Below are positions 12,001 through 24,008 of a DNA stretch of 64,000 nucleotides, piece after piece. The stretch spans positions 1,116,001 to 1,180,000 of the forward strand of contig JANFAH010000017.1 in NCBI GenBank assembly GCA_024663395.1, in the 5' to 3' direction. The translations under genes were made by a program, and so were the position numbers. The notes beneath the pieces are model-generated. The model did no database searches and had not been told where the DNA came from. It saw only the letters and a list, made by a program, of their open reading frames with translations. Source of the DNA: Pisolithus tinctorius (taxonomy: Eukaryota; Basidiomycota; Agaricomycetes; Boletales; Pisolithaceae). The stretch's first letter is position 1. Each line of letters starts with the position of its first letter.

Positions 12001-13771
12001 ACATCCTGTCAAGGTATGTCTTTGACACATGTACTATGTTTACAACTGACAGAATGTATGATAGAACACTTTTTGGTCAGTAGAACATTCAGAGCCTGAA
12101 CAGGCTGCCAGTTTTGAGCTGCTTCACTCCCTGCATGGTGGCATGGGAGGCAAGCACATCCATGGGGAACTCAGGATTGTTGTCAGTGAGCTTGGCCATG
12201 ATTCCAAGACACATTTAGAAGCACAGTAAGAATCTACTTAGTCTGTGGAATGGGCTAACTGTCGCACAGAGTTTCTGCCTTTCCCCATTGGCAAGGCCTC
12301 ACACATTTCAATACAGTGATTCACATCACATCTTCTGATGGAAATAAAATGTGAGATCTCACCAGGGTAAGTCAATTAGGACATGTTTAAATGTAGTTTG
12401 ATGGCTAACAATCTCTCTAGTATAGCAATGTTTCTATGCCTCCCTCAACATTTTGGCACTGATGATGTCTCAAGTTGGGTATCAGTTACTTCATATGATC
12501 AGTAGCTACCTGTGACTTGATACCCTCATTGGACTTGATGTACACACTGAGAAGATTCTTGGTATATCAAAGATGAACTTCTCATTTTCAGGGATGAACT
12601 AAAGGTATTCTGTTCATCCAACCATCTATTATCATGTAATGATTTTCTATAACAGTTGTACCAATCCTTCATTCATCATTTGGATGATATGGATCTGAAG
12701 GATAATTGGAACTTTCTGAAGGTGCATCTCTGGAAGCATGTTACCCATGACATTTGAAGCAAAGGCATTGTTTGTAACTACAGTGCCCAGCCCAATGAGA
12801 AAATGCATGGCCCACTCAAAGACACATACCAGGATCACTAAAATGGAAAGGATATTGCAGGGCAGGTACAATTTAAGTTCATCTCACTTAGGCAATTGAC
12901 TCATGGTCACTCAGATTCTCCATGTTGACCACCACCAACTTGCAACCAAACTCATTCAGGCACACATTGATGCAGAAAAGAGCATGTTAATGATGCTACT
13001 GACAACAACAAGGACCACAACACAGTACTTGAAGGGAATGCCAAGCTTGGCACACCCCAGCAGACTCACTCACTCTCTGATCTTGAGAACACTAACCAAA
13101 ATGACCAGGCATTTGATGGATTCCATCAGAAGCTAGAAACTTTCCTCAACACTTGCCTCCCAACTTATGGGTTCCCCCTTGACAAGTGGATACAATTACA
13201 AGGAACACATACAGTACATCCTCTTCCCTTTATATGCAGACTTATCCACATTCCTCCAAAGATCCAGGAGTATTGATATTTGAAGGTCCAGTATGCTTCA
13301 ATGGTGGACTGGGAGGTTGCCATGAACTACCTCCAATGTAATCCAAGTTTCCATGGTCAGCCATGATATGATTGCACCCTCATTCAGCTTTTGGAGACCA
13401 AGACTGCTTTCATTCGACTCATATTCATGTTCACTTGTAAGGCTGCAGTGTTCAAAGACACTTTTCAGTTTGCCCTTGTTCTGCCACTCACTGCTGGGAC
13501 TAGAGTGTGCAGGTTGGACCAAGATCTTCAACTTGCTCAAGTCAAAGCTGTATCTCATGCAGTGTCAATATTTATTCCTGTGAAGCCAATCATTCAAGGT
13601 GCATTGCTTTACCCAGATCTGAGCCACCATGGCAAGTTTTTGGTTGTTGAACACACTGATGGAGACATGTTCCTTCGCATGAGGGAAGCACAGTTGCCAA
13701 CCAAACAGCCTTCAAGTTCTGACTCTGATCAAATGCCAGCTGAAATACAAAGCAATATTTCAGGTAAGTGA
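9059..13771 (+). pseudogene. Plavaka-type transposase, decayed, interrupted by a solo LTR
   Basis: The order of motifs follows the Plavaka family of basidiomycete cut-and-paste transposases. An N-terminal C2H2 finger lies at 9,110-9,175 (CRYCGNL, then IKRHEGSC); 'DFKTKFHPCS' at about 9,740; after the LTR 'PWCPFASEGDY' and 'GLSSNQVDSLL' (10,760-10,870); 'RYEHFYMEPWTGNHWWDIQ' near 11,180-11,245; 'VPFAFIIYTDKTWLL' (11,350-11,395); 'KCPCLFCLVP' (11,840-11,880); 'SLHGGMGGKHIHGEL' (12,130-12,170); 'NEKMHGPLKDTY' (12,795-12,830); and the C-terminus 'RLIFMFTCKA', 'VVEHTDGDMFLRM' (13,410-13,680). Several stops and shifts lie between these; some gaps are introns. Minus-strand frames over it are shadows. 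Not active. Confidence 0.85.
9802..10720 (-). mobile_element. Solo LTR, family A (copy 2), inside the Plavaka coding sequence
   Basis: Plus strand begins TGTGAAGTATGGG and ends GGATATGACA, the reverse complement of copy 1; flanked by GAAG at 9,798-9,801 and 10,721-10,724. Deleting it together with one GAAG restores a continuous Plavaka frame reading 'FQSTEEFGQQ', so it landed in an exon. 919 bp. Confidence 0.9.
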
Positions 13772-14219
13772 TCCTCATTGTTGTGCATTACTTCATTAAA
13801 ACTGATTTAATTCTATACTATCATAGGGTCAGAGCAATTAGATGATCTTGGAGGATCAGTGTCAGAATGAACATGGTCGGTTTGCACTATACATTTCCAT
13901 GTTCACCATGCTATTACCTCTTATTGCATTGTTGTATTTCTATTACTGCTGATAAGGTTTCCAGGGAGTGACTGCATGGCATTGTGGCGATGGAAGAGTC
14001 AATGAAATGATGTCTAAAGTCATGCTACATGTTAGTGTCCCAAGTAAACACAATTTGACATCATCTTCCTGATATGCTTTTTTACATCACCAAGTGGCTG
14101 TCTTCTCAGACTTGAGGTGGGCTCACAAGCTTTTAAAAAGGTCTGCGAGTGTAAAACAGACCCAGGCTGAGTAGTGACACTCTTGTCCCCATTACCTTCC
14201 ACTTGAATCATCTTCTGTT
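13772..14219. other. Gene-free interval
   Basis: Between the Plavaka 3' end and the next coding-like block. No recognised coding frame. Confidence 0.35.
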
Positions 14220-15510
14220 TTGCAGACATGCCTGAGGACTTCACACATGCACTTCATAGTGGCAATTCAGAATTTTCTGGATCTGACTCATGTCCAGACC
14301 ACTCTGACTCTGAGGACAACACTTCTGATCTCAAGGTGCTTCAAGAATGGCATTGAATCATGTGTGAACCACCCCCAGATGCTAGTGCTCCCCAGCTATG
14401 CATTGTATGTCACTTTCTTTTCATGTTCATTTAGTATTCTTACACTACAGCAACAGGCACTTGGTGCTACTCAATTGGCATACTCAAAACTTCACATTGA
14501 GATGAAGAAGCTATGAACTGACTACAACAGTCTACTCTCCACTCTCCTGTAGAACTGCAAGAGAGCTGTGGAGAATAACCCAAACACAATATTGGACAAT
14601 AACATCGCTGCCCAAGCAAAAAAGTATTGTTTCTTCTACCATTTCTGGGTCCTGAAGGATGTTTTCCCACTCATGATTCCACTGCCCAGATACAATCTGA
14701 ATGACCCTGCTTGTTGGAGTATGCCTGAATCAAAAATTATTGGCCTTAAGGTGGAACTCTATTCCATGCTACCTAGTGACCTCAAGGCCCATGCAACAAC
14801 TTATAGCAACTTTGGCCATGTGGTAAGTGAATGTTTACATCCCACAATTTGAACACTGATGTTTATTGTTTCTAGTTTTCAAATGCAGTTATGGCTGAAA
14901 GACCCAACATCCTCAAGCCCATCAAGGATAATGCACAGCAATTCTTCATGCACTTGGGCCTTAGTGCCAATTTATTTGCAGCTGAGAATTCAAGGATTCT
15001 ACAAGGGTCAAGTGAGGATGTGAAAGTGTTGCTGAAGATGCACCCAGGGAGTGTTGGTACTTGCTACACCCCTCTCTCCCCAATCCTCTTCCCCAAACCA
15101 GATGCTCTGGTGGCTAGGGACTTATTCAAATCCCAACTCCTAGTCAATGTAAGTTTTCTTCACTACTCACAATTATACCTACATTAATTACTTCTGCAAG
15201 ATCATCCATGTCATGGTGTTTGGCAAGGGTGTCCTCACAGGCAAACAAAGAGGTGGTCCACAGGGACAAGGTCAGAAACTGGGGATATCTGGTGCTTCAG
15301 CTGGTCTGATTTCTGTCACTGCAACCTTTGTAAGTCTCATGTCCCTATGTTCTTCTGGCCTGAATATTCTAACAGCCTTGGTATAACAGGCATGGTACTT
15401 ACTATCAAGTGACTGTGAGCTTACTACCATTGGGGAAGAAAGGGGACTCAAGTATCAGGATGACTTCAAGTATTTCATCAAACTATTAAGTGACCCATCA
15501 AAACAAGAGT
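14220..15510 (+). pseudogene. Unnamed coiled-coil protein remnant
   Basis: Coding-like pieces on one strand separated by likely introns and a few stops. A helical segment 'QQQALGATQLAYSKLHIEMKKL' with heptad character lies at about 14,450-14,515. Then comes 'AKKYCFFYHFWVLKD' (14,610-14,655) and 'GLKVELYSMLPSDLKAHATTY' (14,735-14,800); 'ERPNILKPIKDNAQQFF' (14,895-14,950); 'VMVFGKGVL' (15,210-15,240); and 'WYNRHGTYYQV' in part at about 15,380. This combination (coiled coil, HFW, IxAELY-like, VxFGKxxL) recurs in uncharacterised Agaricomycete proteins as I recall; I cannot name the family or a function. Confidence 0.5.
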
Positions 15511-15515
15511 GGTCA

Positions 15516-16022
15516 TTGGAAGTGATGGAATTCATCAATCAAGGCATGTGGAACACTTCTAGTTGTGCCTCTACTAATACTGCACTGGATTCATCCAATG
15601 TCAATGCCTCTGTAGCTCCTACATGGGAGTCCAACATCTTAGCACAATTGAATGGCCCCCAGCAGCCAACACCCCTTTCCCACATGCCCACTCCTGACTC
15701 AAGCTTTGACCCCAACCCTGCCTCTGCTTCATGTCACATGCCAGAAGCAACTTGGGATTCTTTGGTTGTCATCTCTCAGACAAACTCCATCTCAGTGCTT
15801 TTGGTCAATGTCACAAATCTTTCACTTGGAGGTAGTCAAACATCTGTTCTACCATCTGTGTCTGCTCATGGAAGGGAGTTTTCTGTCCAGGGACAACAAC
15901 CTAGGATGGTCGAGGTCCCAGGGGCTGTGGTTGGAGCTATGCAGACCCTGCCAGCAGTGATTGCCCAGGAGCTGCCTACTAAGGAATGTCATATCACCCA
16001 GCATGAGGTAAAGGGTAAGTAG
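15516..16022 (+). pseudogene. Ser/Thr/Pro-rich C-terminal tail remnant
   Basis: Open frame of 168 codons with low-complexity sequence rich in Ser, Thr, Pro and Asn and no recognisable fold. It lies directly downstream of the coiled-coil remnant and is probably its disordered C-terminus in a shifted frame. Not an independent gene call. Confidence 0.35.
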
Positions 16023-16289
16023 TTGTATTGCCATAGTCAGCCATGTGAGCATGCAAATTTCAAGCTTTCTGGCTATGATCCCCTACTTTATGTGCTGTAT
16101 GCACTACCATGCCTTTGCAAATACAGTTGTCCTTTTCTTTGATTCCTTTGAATTGATGTGATGACTTTCAACCAACAAATATCAGGTTTTGGAACATTGA
16201 GTTCAAATGGCCCTGTCTCCCTCTCATCACAACTGCCCTCACCAAAGAAATACCACCCCATGTTGTGGGTGTTTGTACTGTCATCTGCA

Positions 16290-17025
16290 TCTTTATCAAA
16301 TCCCAGTCATGCTGGTGACATCTCTGGCAAAGAAGTGGCTATTAAGCTCAAGTCTGTCAAAGCAAAGCACCCACAGTTGGTTCATAAATATGTGTTTCAT
16401 TTTTCTCTCATCTAATTCATGTCTCCAGACTTCTCATTCTCTCTCTCAATTTCATCCATCACAACACAAAGCCACACAATCCCCTGATGGGGATCAGGAA
16501 ACAAGCAACCAAGTCAGCACCACCAACCTTGGTTTTGCAAAGGAGTTCCATGACCCCAAGACTCATCTGCATATCCAGTGTATGGGGAACAAGAACCTCA
16601 CAGGAACTGCCTGTTGTACCTCAATAATAACATTCACTTTATGGTTGAACAGGCCTGCCATGATGACTTGGAGTCCCTTGCTTACATCCTCATGTATTTC
16701 CTCCATGCACACTTCCCCAACAAGGCATTAAGCCTGCCATGAGGAAGCAGGAGTATGAGAATTGTATTGTGGAGGAAAAGGTGACTACTTCCACAGACTT
16801 GCTGTGCTGCAGCTTCTCAAATGATTTTGACATATTCTTAGATTATGATCAAGTACTTCAGTTCAACAACAAACCTGACTACTCCTACCTCTGCAAGCTC
16901 TTCTGTGACCTCTTCATTCACAAGGGTTTCCAGTTTGACTTTGTCTTTGGCTGGAGCATTCAGCATGGTGTTCCAAAGGATGGTAGTGCTGGAATGAGTC
17001 AGAAGGCAAGTGCTGGTAGAAGATA
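16290..17025 (+). pseudogene. Casein kinase 1 pseudogene
   Basis: CK1 is a Ser/Thr protein kinase. Matches to fungal CK1 appear in order: N-lobe strand with the ATP lysine 'GKEVAIKLKSVKAKHPQL' (16,325-16,380); a garbled catalytic loop (16,430-16,500) where HRDxKxxN is no longer readable; 'LGFAKEFHDPKTHLHI' in the activation segment (16,530-16,580); 'NLTGTACCTSI' (16,595-16,625); after a frameshift 'ACHDDLESLAYILMYFL' (16,650-16,705); then 'NKPDYSYLCKLFCDLF' and 'GFQFDFVFGWSIQ' (16,870-16,965). About 60 residues between N-lobe and catalytic loop are missing. The exon junctions look removed, as in a retrocopy, though this is an inference. Confidence 0.8.
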
Positions 17026-17719
17026 GGTGGTCCAAGAGGAAGAAGACCACCATGCCAGTGACAGGATGTAGGTGCCACACCCATTCCCACTCTTTTGTTG
17101 TCTGACTCTCTATATCATTGTTGGGCTTAGTTTGCAGACCCATTGGCTGCAAGCCAATGCTACTCACACTGTACACCAACAATGTGGTGCAACTCATGGA
17201 AGGGAAGGTGATATTTGGTAAAGGTCATGTTCATGCTTTTCTGATTTGTACTGGGCATGCCCTGGGTGTGACTGGGATTGGGGGTGGAGGAAGTGGTAAG
17301 GTTACTCAGTCATGATTGGTCAAAGTTTGCAGTTGGGATGGTGCACCCAGTGGGTCATTCTGCAGTGGAATTGGGGTCATTTAGGGCACTTCCCAGCCTT
17401 GTGATTGGCCTGAGGCAAGCCTTGTCAAACCTACCATTCCATTCAATGTCTGCTCTCAAATTGTCTGTTTCATGGTACAATGGGATCACCATCATATCTG
17501 GATTGATCATTTTATATAGCACAGACACTCTTTTCTTTCAAGCTATCTTGATCTCCCTCTGGGGAGTGAAAAGGGTGGGTGCCTATTCCATTCTTGCTTT
17601 TCCAGACTCTCCCCCTTCAGTGCCATCCTCATACAACACATACTACTACATTTGCTTCTTCATGTCCCTTCCATGACCATATATGCTCTTTTTTTCCTGC
17701 CCCTGTTTTCCTTTGTGTG
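17026..17719. other. Spacer between CK1 pieces
   Basis: CpG-poor, with open stretches on both strands of no recognised family. Confidence 0.3.
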
Positions 17720-18240
17720 GTTGATCAATGTAGTACTTGCATAGACATGCTGTGTTGTGGCTTCCTGAACAAATTTGGCATATTCCTCCATTATGTTTGG
17801 GCACTCCACTGGTTTGATGACAACCCTGACTACTCCCACCACCACAGGCTCCAATTCTACAACCCTTCATTCACAGGGGTTTCCAATACAACTATACCTT
17901 CGACTGGAATACCCTCAAGCACTTCAGTTCAACAACAAACCTGACTACTCCTACCTACACAGGCTCGTTCAAGACCTCTTCCTTCACAAGGGTTTTCAGT
18001 GTGACCATGTCTCCAACTAGAGCATTTAGCACAGTACTTCCACAGGCTTGCTGTACCACAGCTCCCTGAGTGAATTTGGCATTCTCCTCAACTATGCTCA
18101 AGCACTTCGATTTGATGACAAGCCTGACTGCTCCTACCTTCACAAGCTCTTCCACAAGGGTTTCCAGTATGACTACATCTTCGACCAGAGCATTCAGTGT
18201 GGTGGTCCTGAGGATGGTAGTGCCAGAGCAATTTAGAAGG
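17720..18240 (+). pseudogene. Repeated CK1 C-lobe fragments
   Basis: Three degenerate, successive copies of the same CK1 C-lobe segment follow the main pseudogene. The first is at 17,744-17,850 ('DMLCCGFLNKFGIFLHY', 'DDNPDYSHHH'). The second is at 17,910-18,015 ('ALQFNNKPDYSYLHRL', 'DLFLHKGFQCDHV'). The third is at 18,040-18,205 ('EFGILLNYAQALRFDDKPD', 'GFQYDYIFDQSIQ'). Only this ~40-55 residue part is repeated, not the whole kinase. Frames differ between copies. Confidence 0.75.
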
Positions 18241-19134
18241 TGAGTGCTAGCAAAAGAAAGATAGTTTGAACAGCACCCACTGGCATCTGAAGACTTGCCT
18301 GCAAAAATCATCTTTATATTATGTTTTTTCACCAGGTTATTCTTGGATGGCACATGTACCCACCTGGCCTTCAAATATGGAGGTGTTCACTTTTGCCCCA
18401 CCAGCTCTTCAGTGAAGGATTTCCCACTCCCCATATTTGTTTTGTTCATAGAGGCCAGTTTCCATTATGGTCTGTTTTGATTCTGGTGGTAAAAATGCAT
18501 TGTATACAACATTGTTGATATTTTTCCCTCCCCAGTCATGCAGGGTATGAATTCATATCTACACTCCCTTCTACATTTCTGAGATGGCAATCATGAACAG
18601 TATTCCAATTATACCTGCAGCATTAAATTAAAACTGTAATACTGTTGTCATTATCTCTACATACTTCATGTAATGCTCTCTTGTTTGGCACATGTACAAT
18701 ATGAAGAAACAATTGCTGAATAAATTTTGTGATGGACTCGAGCAATTCAATATCTTGAATCTCAATGTCCAGAGAGGGATTACCATTTTGGGGCAATTAT
18801 ATAAGCTTCCAGCTATAATACATGTGAGGTCAGAACTTGAAACATTTTTTTTTCATTCAACTACCACTGTTGTTACATGACAATGGCCAACCATGCACCC
18901 CAGTCCACTGCTGCCCCTGACAGAAAAGACACAGGTGACCCAAACCAACCAACAGATGCACCCACCCAGCACTGCAACTAATTTTACCACTTGATTTCAG
19001 GACAAGCATTTACTGTCTTGTCACTTTACATCATGTTGCCTGCTCCTTAGGTCAGTTGTTCCTAGCTTCCCATCCCACTTTAATACCATCTCACTGCCAG
19101 TCATGCAGCAACACCCTGGACTAGACACCATCCC
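18241..19134. other. Gene-free interval
   Basis: AT-rich, CpG-poor. No coding signal or repeat found. Confidence 0.35.
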
Positions 19135-19935
19135 CAGTTGCCAACCTAGTCTGAGTTACAGAGTCTTCAGTGTTACTCCCTCTGATTCCCAACTATGTTG
19201 TGTCCCCCTGCTCTCTGACCATTGACCATGCTGGGTACCTGGGGAGTTGCTATTCCCACCCCTCCCACTACTGTTTTTGTTACCCCATTTCCCTCTGTCC
19301 AATGGCATTGGTACATGGGCCTATCCAAGCAGCACACATGTCATCATTCCACCTGTGCACAGCCTCTCAGATCTGTGCTATGAATCCCCTTCTCCCCAGT
19401 TGCCAATCTAGGCTGAGTTATGCAGTCTGGTGTCACTCCCTCCAATTCCCAAGTATGTTGTATGTCCCCCTGCACTTGTTATCACTGATCTCTGACCATT
19501 GACTGTGCAGGGTACCTGTGGAGTCACTATCCCCATCCCCTCCCACTGTCACTTTCCATTACCCCATTTCCCTCTGTCCACTGGCATCAGTACATGGGCT
19601 TATCCAAGCAGCACACTCATCATCATTCCACCCTGTACACAGCCCTCCAGACCTGTGCTATGAATCCCCTTCTCCAGTTGCCAACTTAGCCCAAGTTACA
19701 CAGTCTGGTGTCACTTCCTCTGATCCCCAAGTATGTCATATGTCCCCATGCACTTGTTATTATCCCTGCTTTCTGACTGTTGACCATGCAGACTACCTGT
19801 GGAGTCAAGACTATCCCCATCCTGCCACTACCACTTTCTGCTACCCCATTTACCCTCCATCCAATGGCATCAGTACATAGGCCTGTCCAACCAGCACAGC
19901 CATCATTCTGTGCTGTATGCAACTGACCTACTCTG
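19135..19935. repeat. Three tandem copies of a ~262-278 bp repeat
   Basis: Units begin CAGTTGCCAA near 19,135, 19,397 and 19,675 and share blocks including 'TACCCCATTTCCCTCTGTCC', 'CAAGCAGCACAC' and 'GTGCTATGAATCCCCTTCTCC'. The third is truncated and more diverged. Open frames through them are of low complexity and not credible genes. Confidence 0.8.
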
Positions 19936-20700
19936 CATAATACTAACCTCAATATTCTATGAGTGGGCTGGTAAAGATTAGCAGTATGGATAAGACCTCA
20001 GTGATGGATTACAGTAATATTAGCAATATTGCAATAGGGATTAGGGTTACAATGAAAATAATAGTACTGCAATGCAGATTATGTCATCTTACAATGAAAA
20101 TGATGGTATTGCAATACAGCCTTATGCATTACAATGGTGAAAATAGTTAGCAATGGTAGTACAATAACATTGCAACTACAGCTGCCTAGCAAGTCATTGT
20201 CAGGCACTTCAGTCAGCAGGCAATGGCTAACAATAGCATTGCAATCATGTGTTCCTGGTGCAGAGCAGCTGGCCATTGTCAGGCATTCCAATCAGCAACC
20301 CCCAGATTACACTGCCATGCCAATGAAAACTTTACCCATTGGTGGGGCACTAACATACAACATCCATTGTAATTACATACAGTCACATGTAATGGCTGTG
20401 ATTTTTTTCCAACAAAGTACAGTGATTTATATACAGTACAAGAGCATTGCCTATGGAAAACAAGGCACAAACACTTGGTAAGTGATTTGTAACTGATGAG
20501 TAAGGAATGTAAGTGATGGGTAATCATCTTAGAAAGCATTGGTGAGCATTGGTAAGGATAAGTAAGCCAAAAAGTGAAGAATCAGTAAGCAAAGTCAAAA
20601 GATTGGTAAGTATTGGCAATAGGTGAGTCAAGGACAGTCAGAATGTCAAAGTGTGAGTCAAGTAATGTCAGGAACTGGGAAAGCACACTGGAATCACATT
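19936..20700. other. Low-complexity gene-free stretch
   Basis: Rich in short motifs such as AATGAAAAT, TTGCAAT and GGTAAGT/TAAGTGAT. One TTAGGGTTA at 20,040 is isolated and not a telomere. No genes. Confidence 0.4.
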
Positions 20701-21507
20701 AGGGGGAGGTTGTGCATGTCACATCTTCTAGGCCAAAGTGGGATGACAGAGAGGCAGCACTGATCTGATGCCAATATAGTACATCCAAAAGTGGACAGGG
20801 TGAGTCAGATGTCAACAGGGGTCAAGCTTTGGGGGTCTGTGGGGTAACAGGAGCATAGGGGATTGCAACTTTCCCCCCAAAACCATCCTCTCAGTGAAGC
20901 AGATAAAAACTTTATGAATGAGGCTCTGTTGGAAGAGAGGATGAAGGGGGAGCATCTTCTGCTGTATCTTGCAATTAGGAGGCAAGATGGGTGTCATACT
21001 CATCATGGATGTGATCAGGGAGAGTGGAGAACAGTAGATTATACTGTAGCTGTCACAATTTTGGAAGAATGATGGATGAGATTGGTATGAAGATGTTGCA
21101 GGGAGCAGGGAGGAAGGATCCATATGCTTCTTGGACTGGAGAGACTGAAACAACAACATAAGACCTTTCTAAGCAAATGACAGACCTGAGGTGACCAAAG
21201 AACATCCTCCTAGAGGTCATCCTGACAAAAAGAATGTGCTGTCCAAGCTGGATGGGCTGAGAGGGGGCAGATGAAGATGGGATGTACCAGGATGCTTCAG
21301 GATGGAAGCTGGTAGGAACTCCTGGTAGATATATGTAGCCATGGTCCCTAGCAAAGGGGACAAGCAAAATGACTGATGTGGAGGCAGCCATATCAGAGGA
21401 ACTAGTGAAATGAGCATCTTTTGGAGGGAGTGCTGTAGAAACATGTGAAGTGTGCAGATCCTCTCCAATTTTGGAAGGTAGGATCATGTGGCTGAGCACT
21501 GCAAGTG
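20701..21507. other. Gene-free stretch, possible retroelement 3' end
   Basis: 'TTAGGGGGAGG' at about 20,699-20,709 followed by TGTGCATGTCAC looks like a polypurine tract and LTR start, but the other LTR end was not found. Open minus-strand frames here show no family resemblance. Confidence 0.3.
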
Positions 21508-21925
21508 AGTGTGGGAATGGTGTCAGTATCTGCAGAAATGGTGGAGATACATTGAAAGCTGGAATGCCATACACAGGCACTTAAGAACTTTTACTGGTGC
21601 CTAACTTGCTTCCTTTCTTTATCTTTGGCATTGACCACTCATTCTTGTGCAATGGATGACTACCAACATTTCTGGCTGTCCTTCTTTGCATGAGGGCTAT
21701 GGTCTTCATCTCCATTCATCAGCAGTATCCATGTCCACCTCACCAAACACCCTTGGTGTGTGACAATGGGGAGCTCTGAAGGTTCAAGTGGGTGAGGCAG
21801 TGCATGAGGCAGATGCAATAATTCTGAAGGTGACAGGCATGGAACTCTGATAGGGATTGACTTTTGTAACAGCAGAATGTTATAGTTGGCATCCTCATTT
21901 TGGCCTCAGGGAGTGTACCACTCCC
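21508..21925. repeat. Chimeric repeat: direct copy of 1-300 joined to inverted copy of 2,770-2,930
   Basis: 21,508-21,775 matches the window start in the same orientation; 21,775-21,925 matches the reverse complement of 2,770-2,930. The ~2.4 kb pol segment that separates these parts in the first copy is absent. Confidence 0.65.
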
Positions 21926-22027
21926 TACAGCATGAGCTTGAGACAACCCAAGTATAACCTTACAATTTTTTGAAGTGCATTATTGGGTATTTGCAATGAT
22001 GCACACAACCTGCTCTTATGCATGAGC

Positions 22028-22300
22028 AATGGTGGCTAAACTGCCCAATGGAGGGGGTGACCCCCCTCCAGATGAAAATACTCATCAAAAAGGAAAAGGA
22101 CCTCCTGAGGGCTGAAAGGATAAGAAAAAGAAACAGAAAGAGGATCCAACCTCAAAGATCACAGTGCAGGGTGCTAATCAAGAAGTGGGTGCTATGTGGC
22201 CTGAAAATGAAGCACCCATGCCTGGAGAGTTCCAAGTGTCAGTGACAATGGAAGAAAGTACTGAAAGAGGTATGAGGGAAGCAAGTTCAGTGGAGGTATT
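22028..22300 (+). pseudogene. Basic Lys-rich gag-like fragment
   Basis: One frame (broken once) begins with a Gly/Pro-rich stretch, then a Lys cluster ('KDKKKKQKEDPTSK') and an acidic tail ('MWPENEAPMPGEF'). It resembles the N-terminus of a retrotransposon gag but has no diagnostic domain. Confidence 0.3.
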
Positions 22301-22866
22301 CATCAAAGTTGTCATAACCATGTGTTCACTCTAGGTCCTTACTCACTCTGCACCATCTTCCGCCAGTCATTCACTCACTCTGCACCAACTCCACCCAACT
22401 TCTGTCAGTTACAAGCCATCTCCACTCTGACTGCTGTCAGACTTGTGTTGCTCTCCTACCAGACCAAGTGGACCATTCTCTGAGGGGTCATGTGACTATT
22501 CAACTTCTCCCTGACAGCATGCAGTCAGGTACTCCGCAGTGCACACACCACATGGTCCAGCACCTGGACTGTTTCCTTTTCTGGATGTTCTATGTTACCC
22601 ACTTGTATGTCCTCCATCTACCCTTCATTCATCATCTGGGAAGTTTTACTTGAAAATTTATGAGTCTCCATATGTCAGTTCCAATTCTGGTTACTGTACC
22701 TTCATAGTAGTATAAAAGCATGTATCATACTCTGCCATTCCTCAGTATGAATATCAACTTAGTTCCTACTCCCTCTGACTCCATCTTCTGCCTGTCGGAG
22801 TTACCTCTGACTCTCCATCTGTACTCTCCCTCTGAAATATGAGGGCTGAGATCATGCAAGGGGGTA
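22301..22866. other. Gene-free interval
   Basis: CpG-poor, C/T-rich; nothing recognised. Confidence 0.3.
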
Positions 22867-23349
22867 GTGCACGAGCTAAACCTGATGCCCTCACTCCACT
22901 CCACCTTTGCCTCAGCAGACTTCGTTCCTGCCAATACTCCACCAGTCAGAGTTCTGTTCCTTTGTGTCAGACTTGCTTCTGAACCACTCTCTAAACCTTA
23001 TATAGCATCGGAGTTGGTCAGAGTGGGCCTGAACTTGACAAAAGTGATGAGTCTATTGACCCCTCAACCATCTGAATTAGAGAACTCACAGGTAATGCAC
23101 AACCTGAACAATTCTCAGGATATTGAGAACCCCTTAAACTGAGTGTACATTGAAGGTGAGATGCCCTCAATGAGAGAACTCAATGAGGACATTCCTCTTG
23201 ATCCTCAAGTAGCCTTAGTGGCTATGAATGAATTTCTGGAGAATATCCAGCAACAATGGAGGGACTATGGGTATGGACCCAAAAGCTTCCATAACCACAG
23301 GATAGATCCAGGCAAGCATCACACCAATATGATAGAGCATATCAGGTGA
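22867..23349 (+). pseudogene. Unidentified open remnant, possibly gag
   Basis: Two abutting frames, 22,867-23,142 and 23,143-23,349. The second reads 'VALVAMNEFLENIQQQWRDYGYG', a plausible amphipathic helix. No known domain is visible. The stop between them may be decay. Confidence 0.3.
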
Positions 23350-24008
23350 GCACTCACATTTGAGAACCTCAAGGAGCAAACTAGTAGGGCTAGCAGCCCA
23401 GACACTAGGACAGCAACAAAGAGGGAAGAGGTAACTCCTCAGATGTAGGGAACATGATCAAGTTCCCTATGAGAAGCTTTCTGGGTCAGGAGTTCAGGGG
23501 CTGAGAGTTTTCTTTTTCTTTTATTTCCTTCTTCTTTTGTTTTTCATGTTTGTACCACTGGACTTAGTGGCGAGCATCCACATTGCTGACTAAGCACACA
23601 TGCTGTGTTCATATGAGTTCAGTTTACCATACAAGAAATCCATGTCAGAGGCCCTCAGTAGCAGGGTGATTTCATCTCACATTTCAGCAAGTTTTTGAGG
23701 TCAGATTTATTACTTTGGGGAGTACCCAAAGTGCCAGGAGGACTGGTAGAAGGTATTGGACAGACAGAGCTAAGTATTCTTTTTGGTTCGCATTTTTTAC
23801 ATTTTTACTACACTTCTTTTCTCCAGCAAGAACCTCCCTCTTGGGTAGAGCATTATACTCACCCATCACTGACAATTACTAATTCTAGGTACCATCAATT
23901 ACCTATTCCTACAGCAGAAAACACAATCTTTCCCTTGGAGTTCTGGGATCCATCCACATTCCTGGCAAGGATGGGTTCATCAAGTTGTTGAGTGGGGATT
24001 TGATGCTT
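23350..24008. other. LTR-like, gene-free stretch
   Basis: 'TGTAGGGAACATGATC' at about 23,446, a pyrimidine tract and 'TTGCTGACTAAGCACACATG' recall the arrangement of solo LTR family B but are not the same sequence. Boundaries not established. Confidence 0.3.

Noticed and set aside
12647..12871. Minus-strand frame
   Set aside because: Lies over the Plavaka segment that reads 'NEKMHGPLKDTY' on the plus strand.
20030..20050. Telomere-like TTAGGG
   Set aside because: A single occurrence, not a tandem array.
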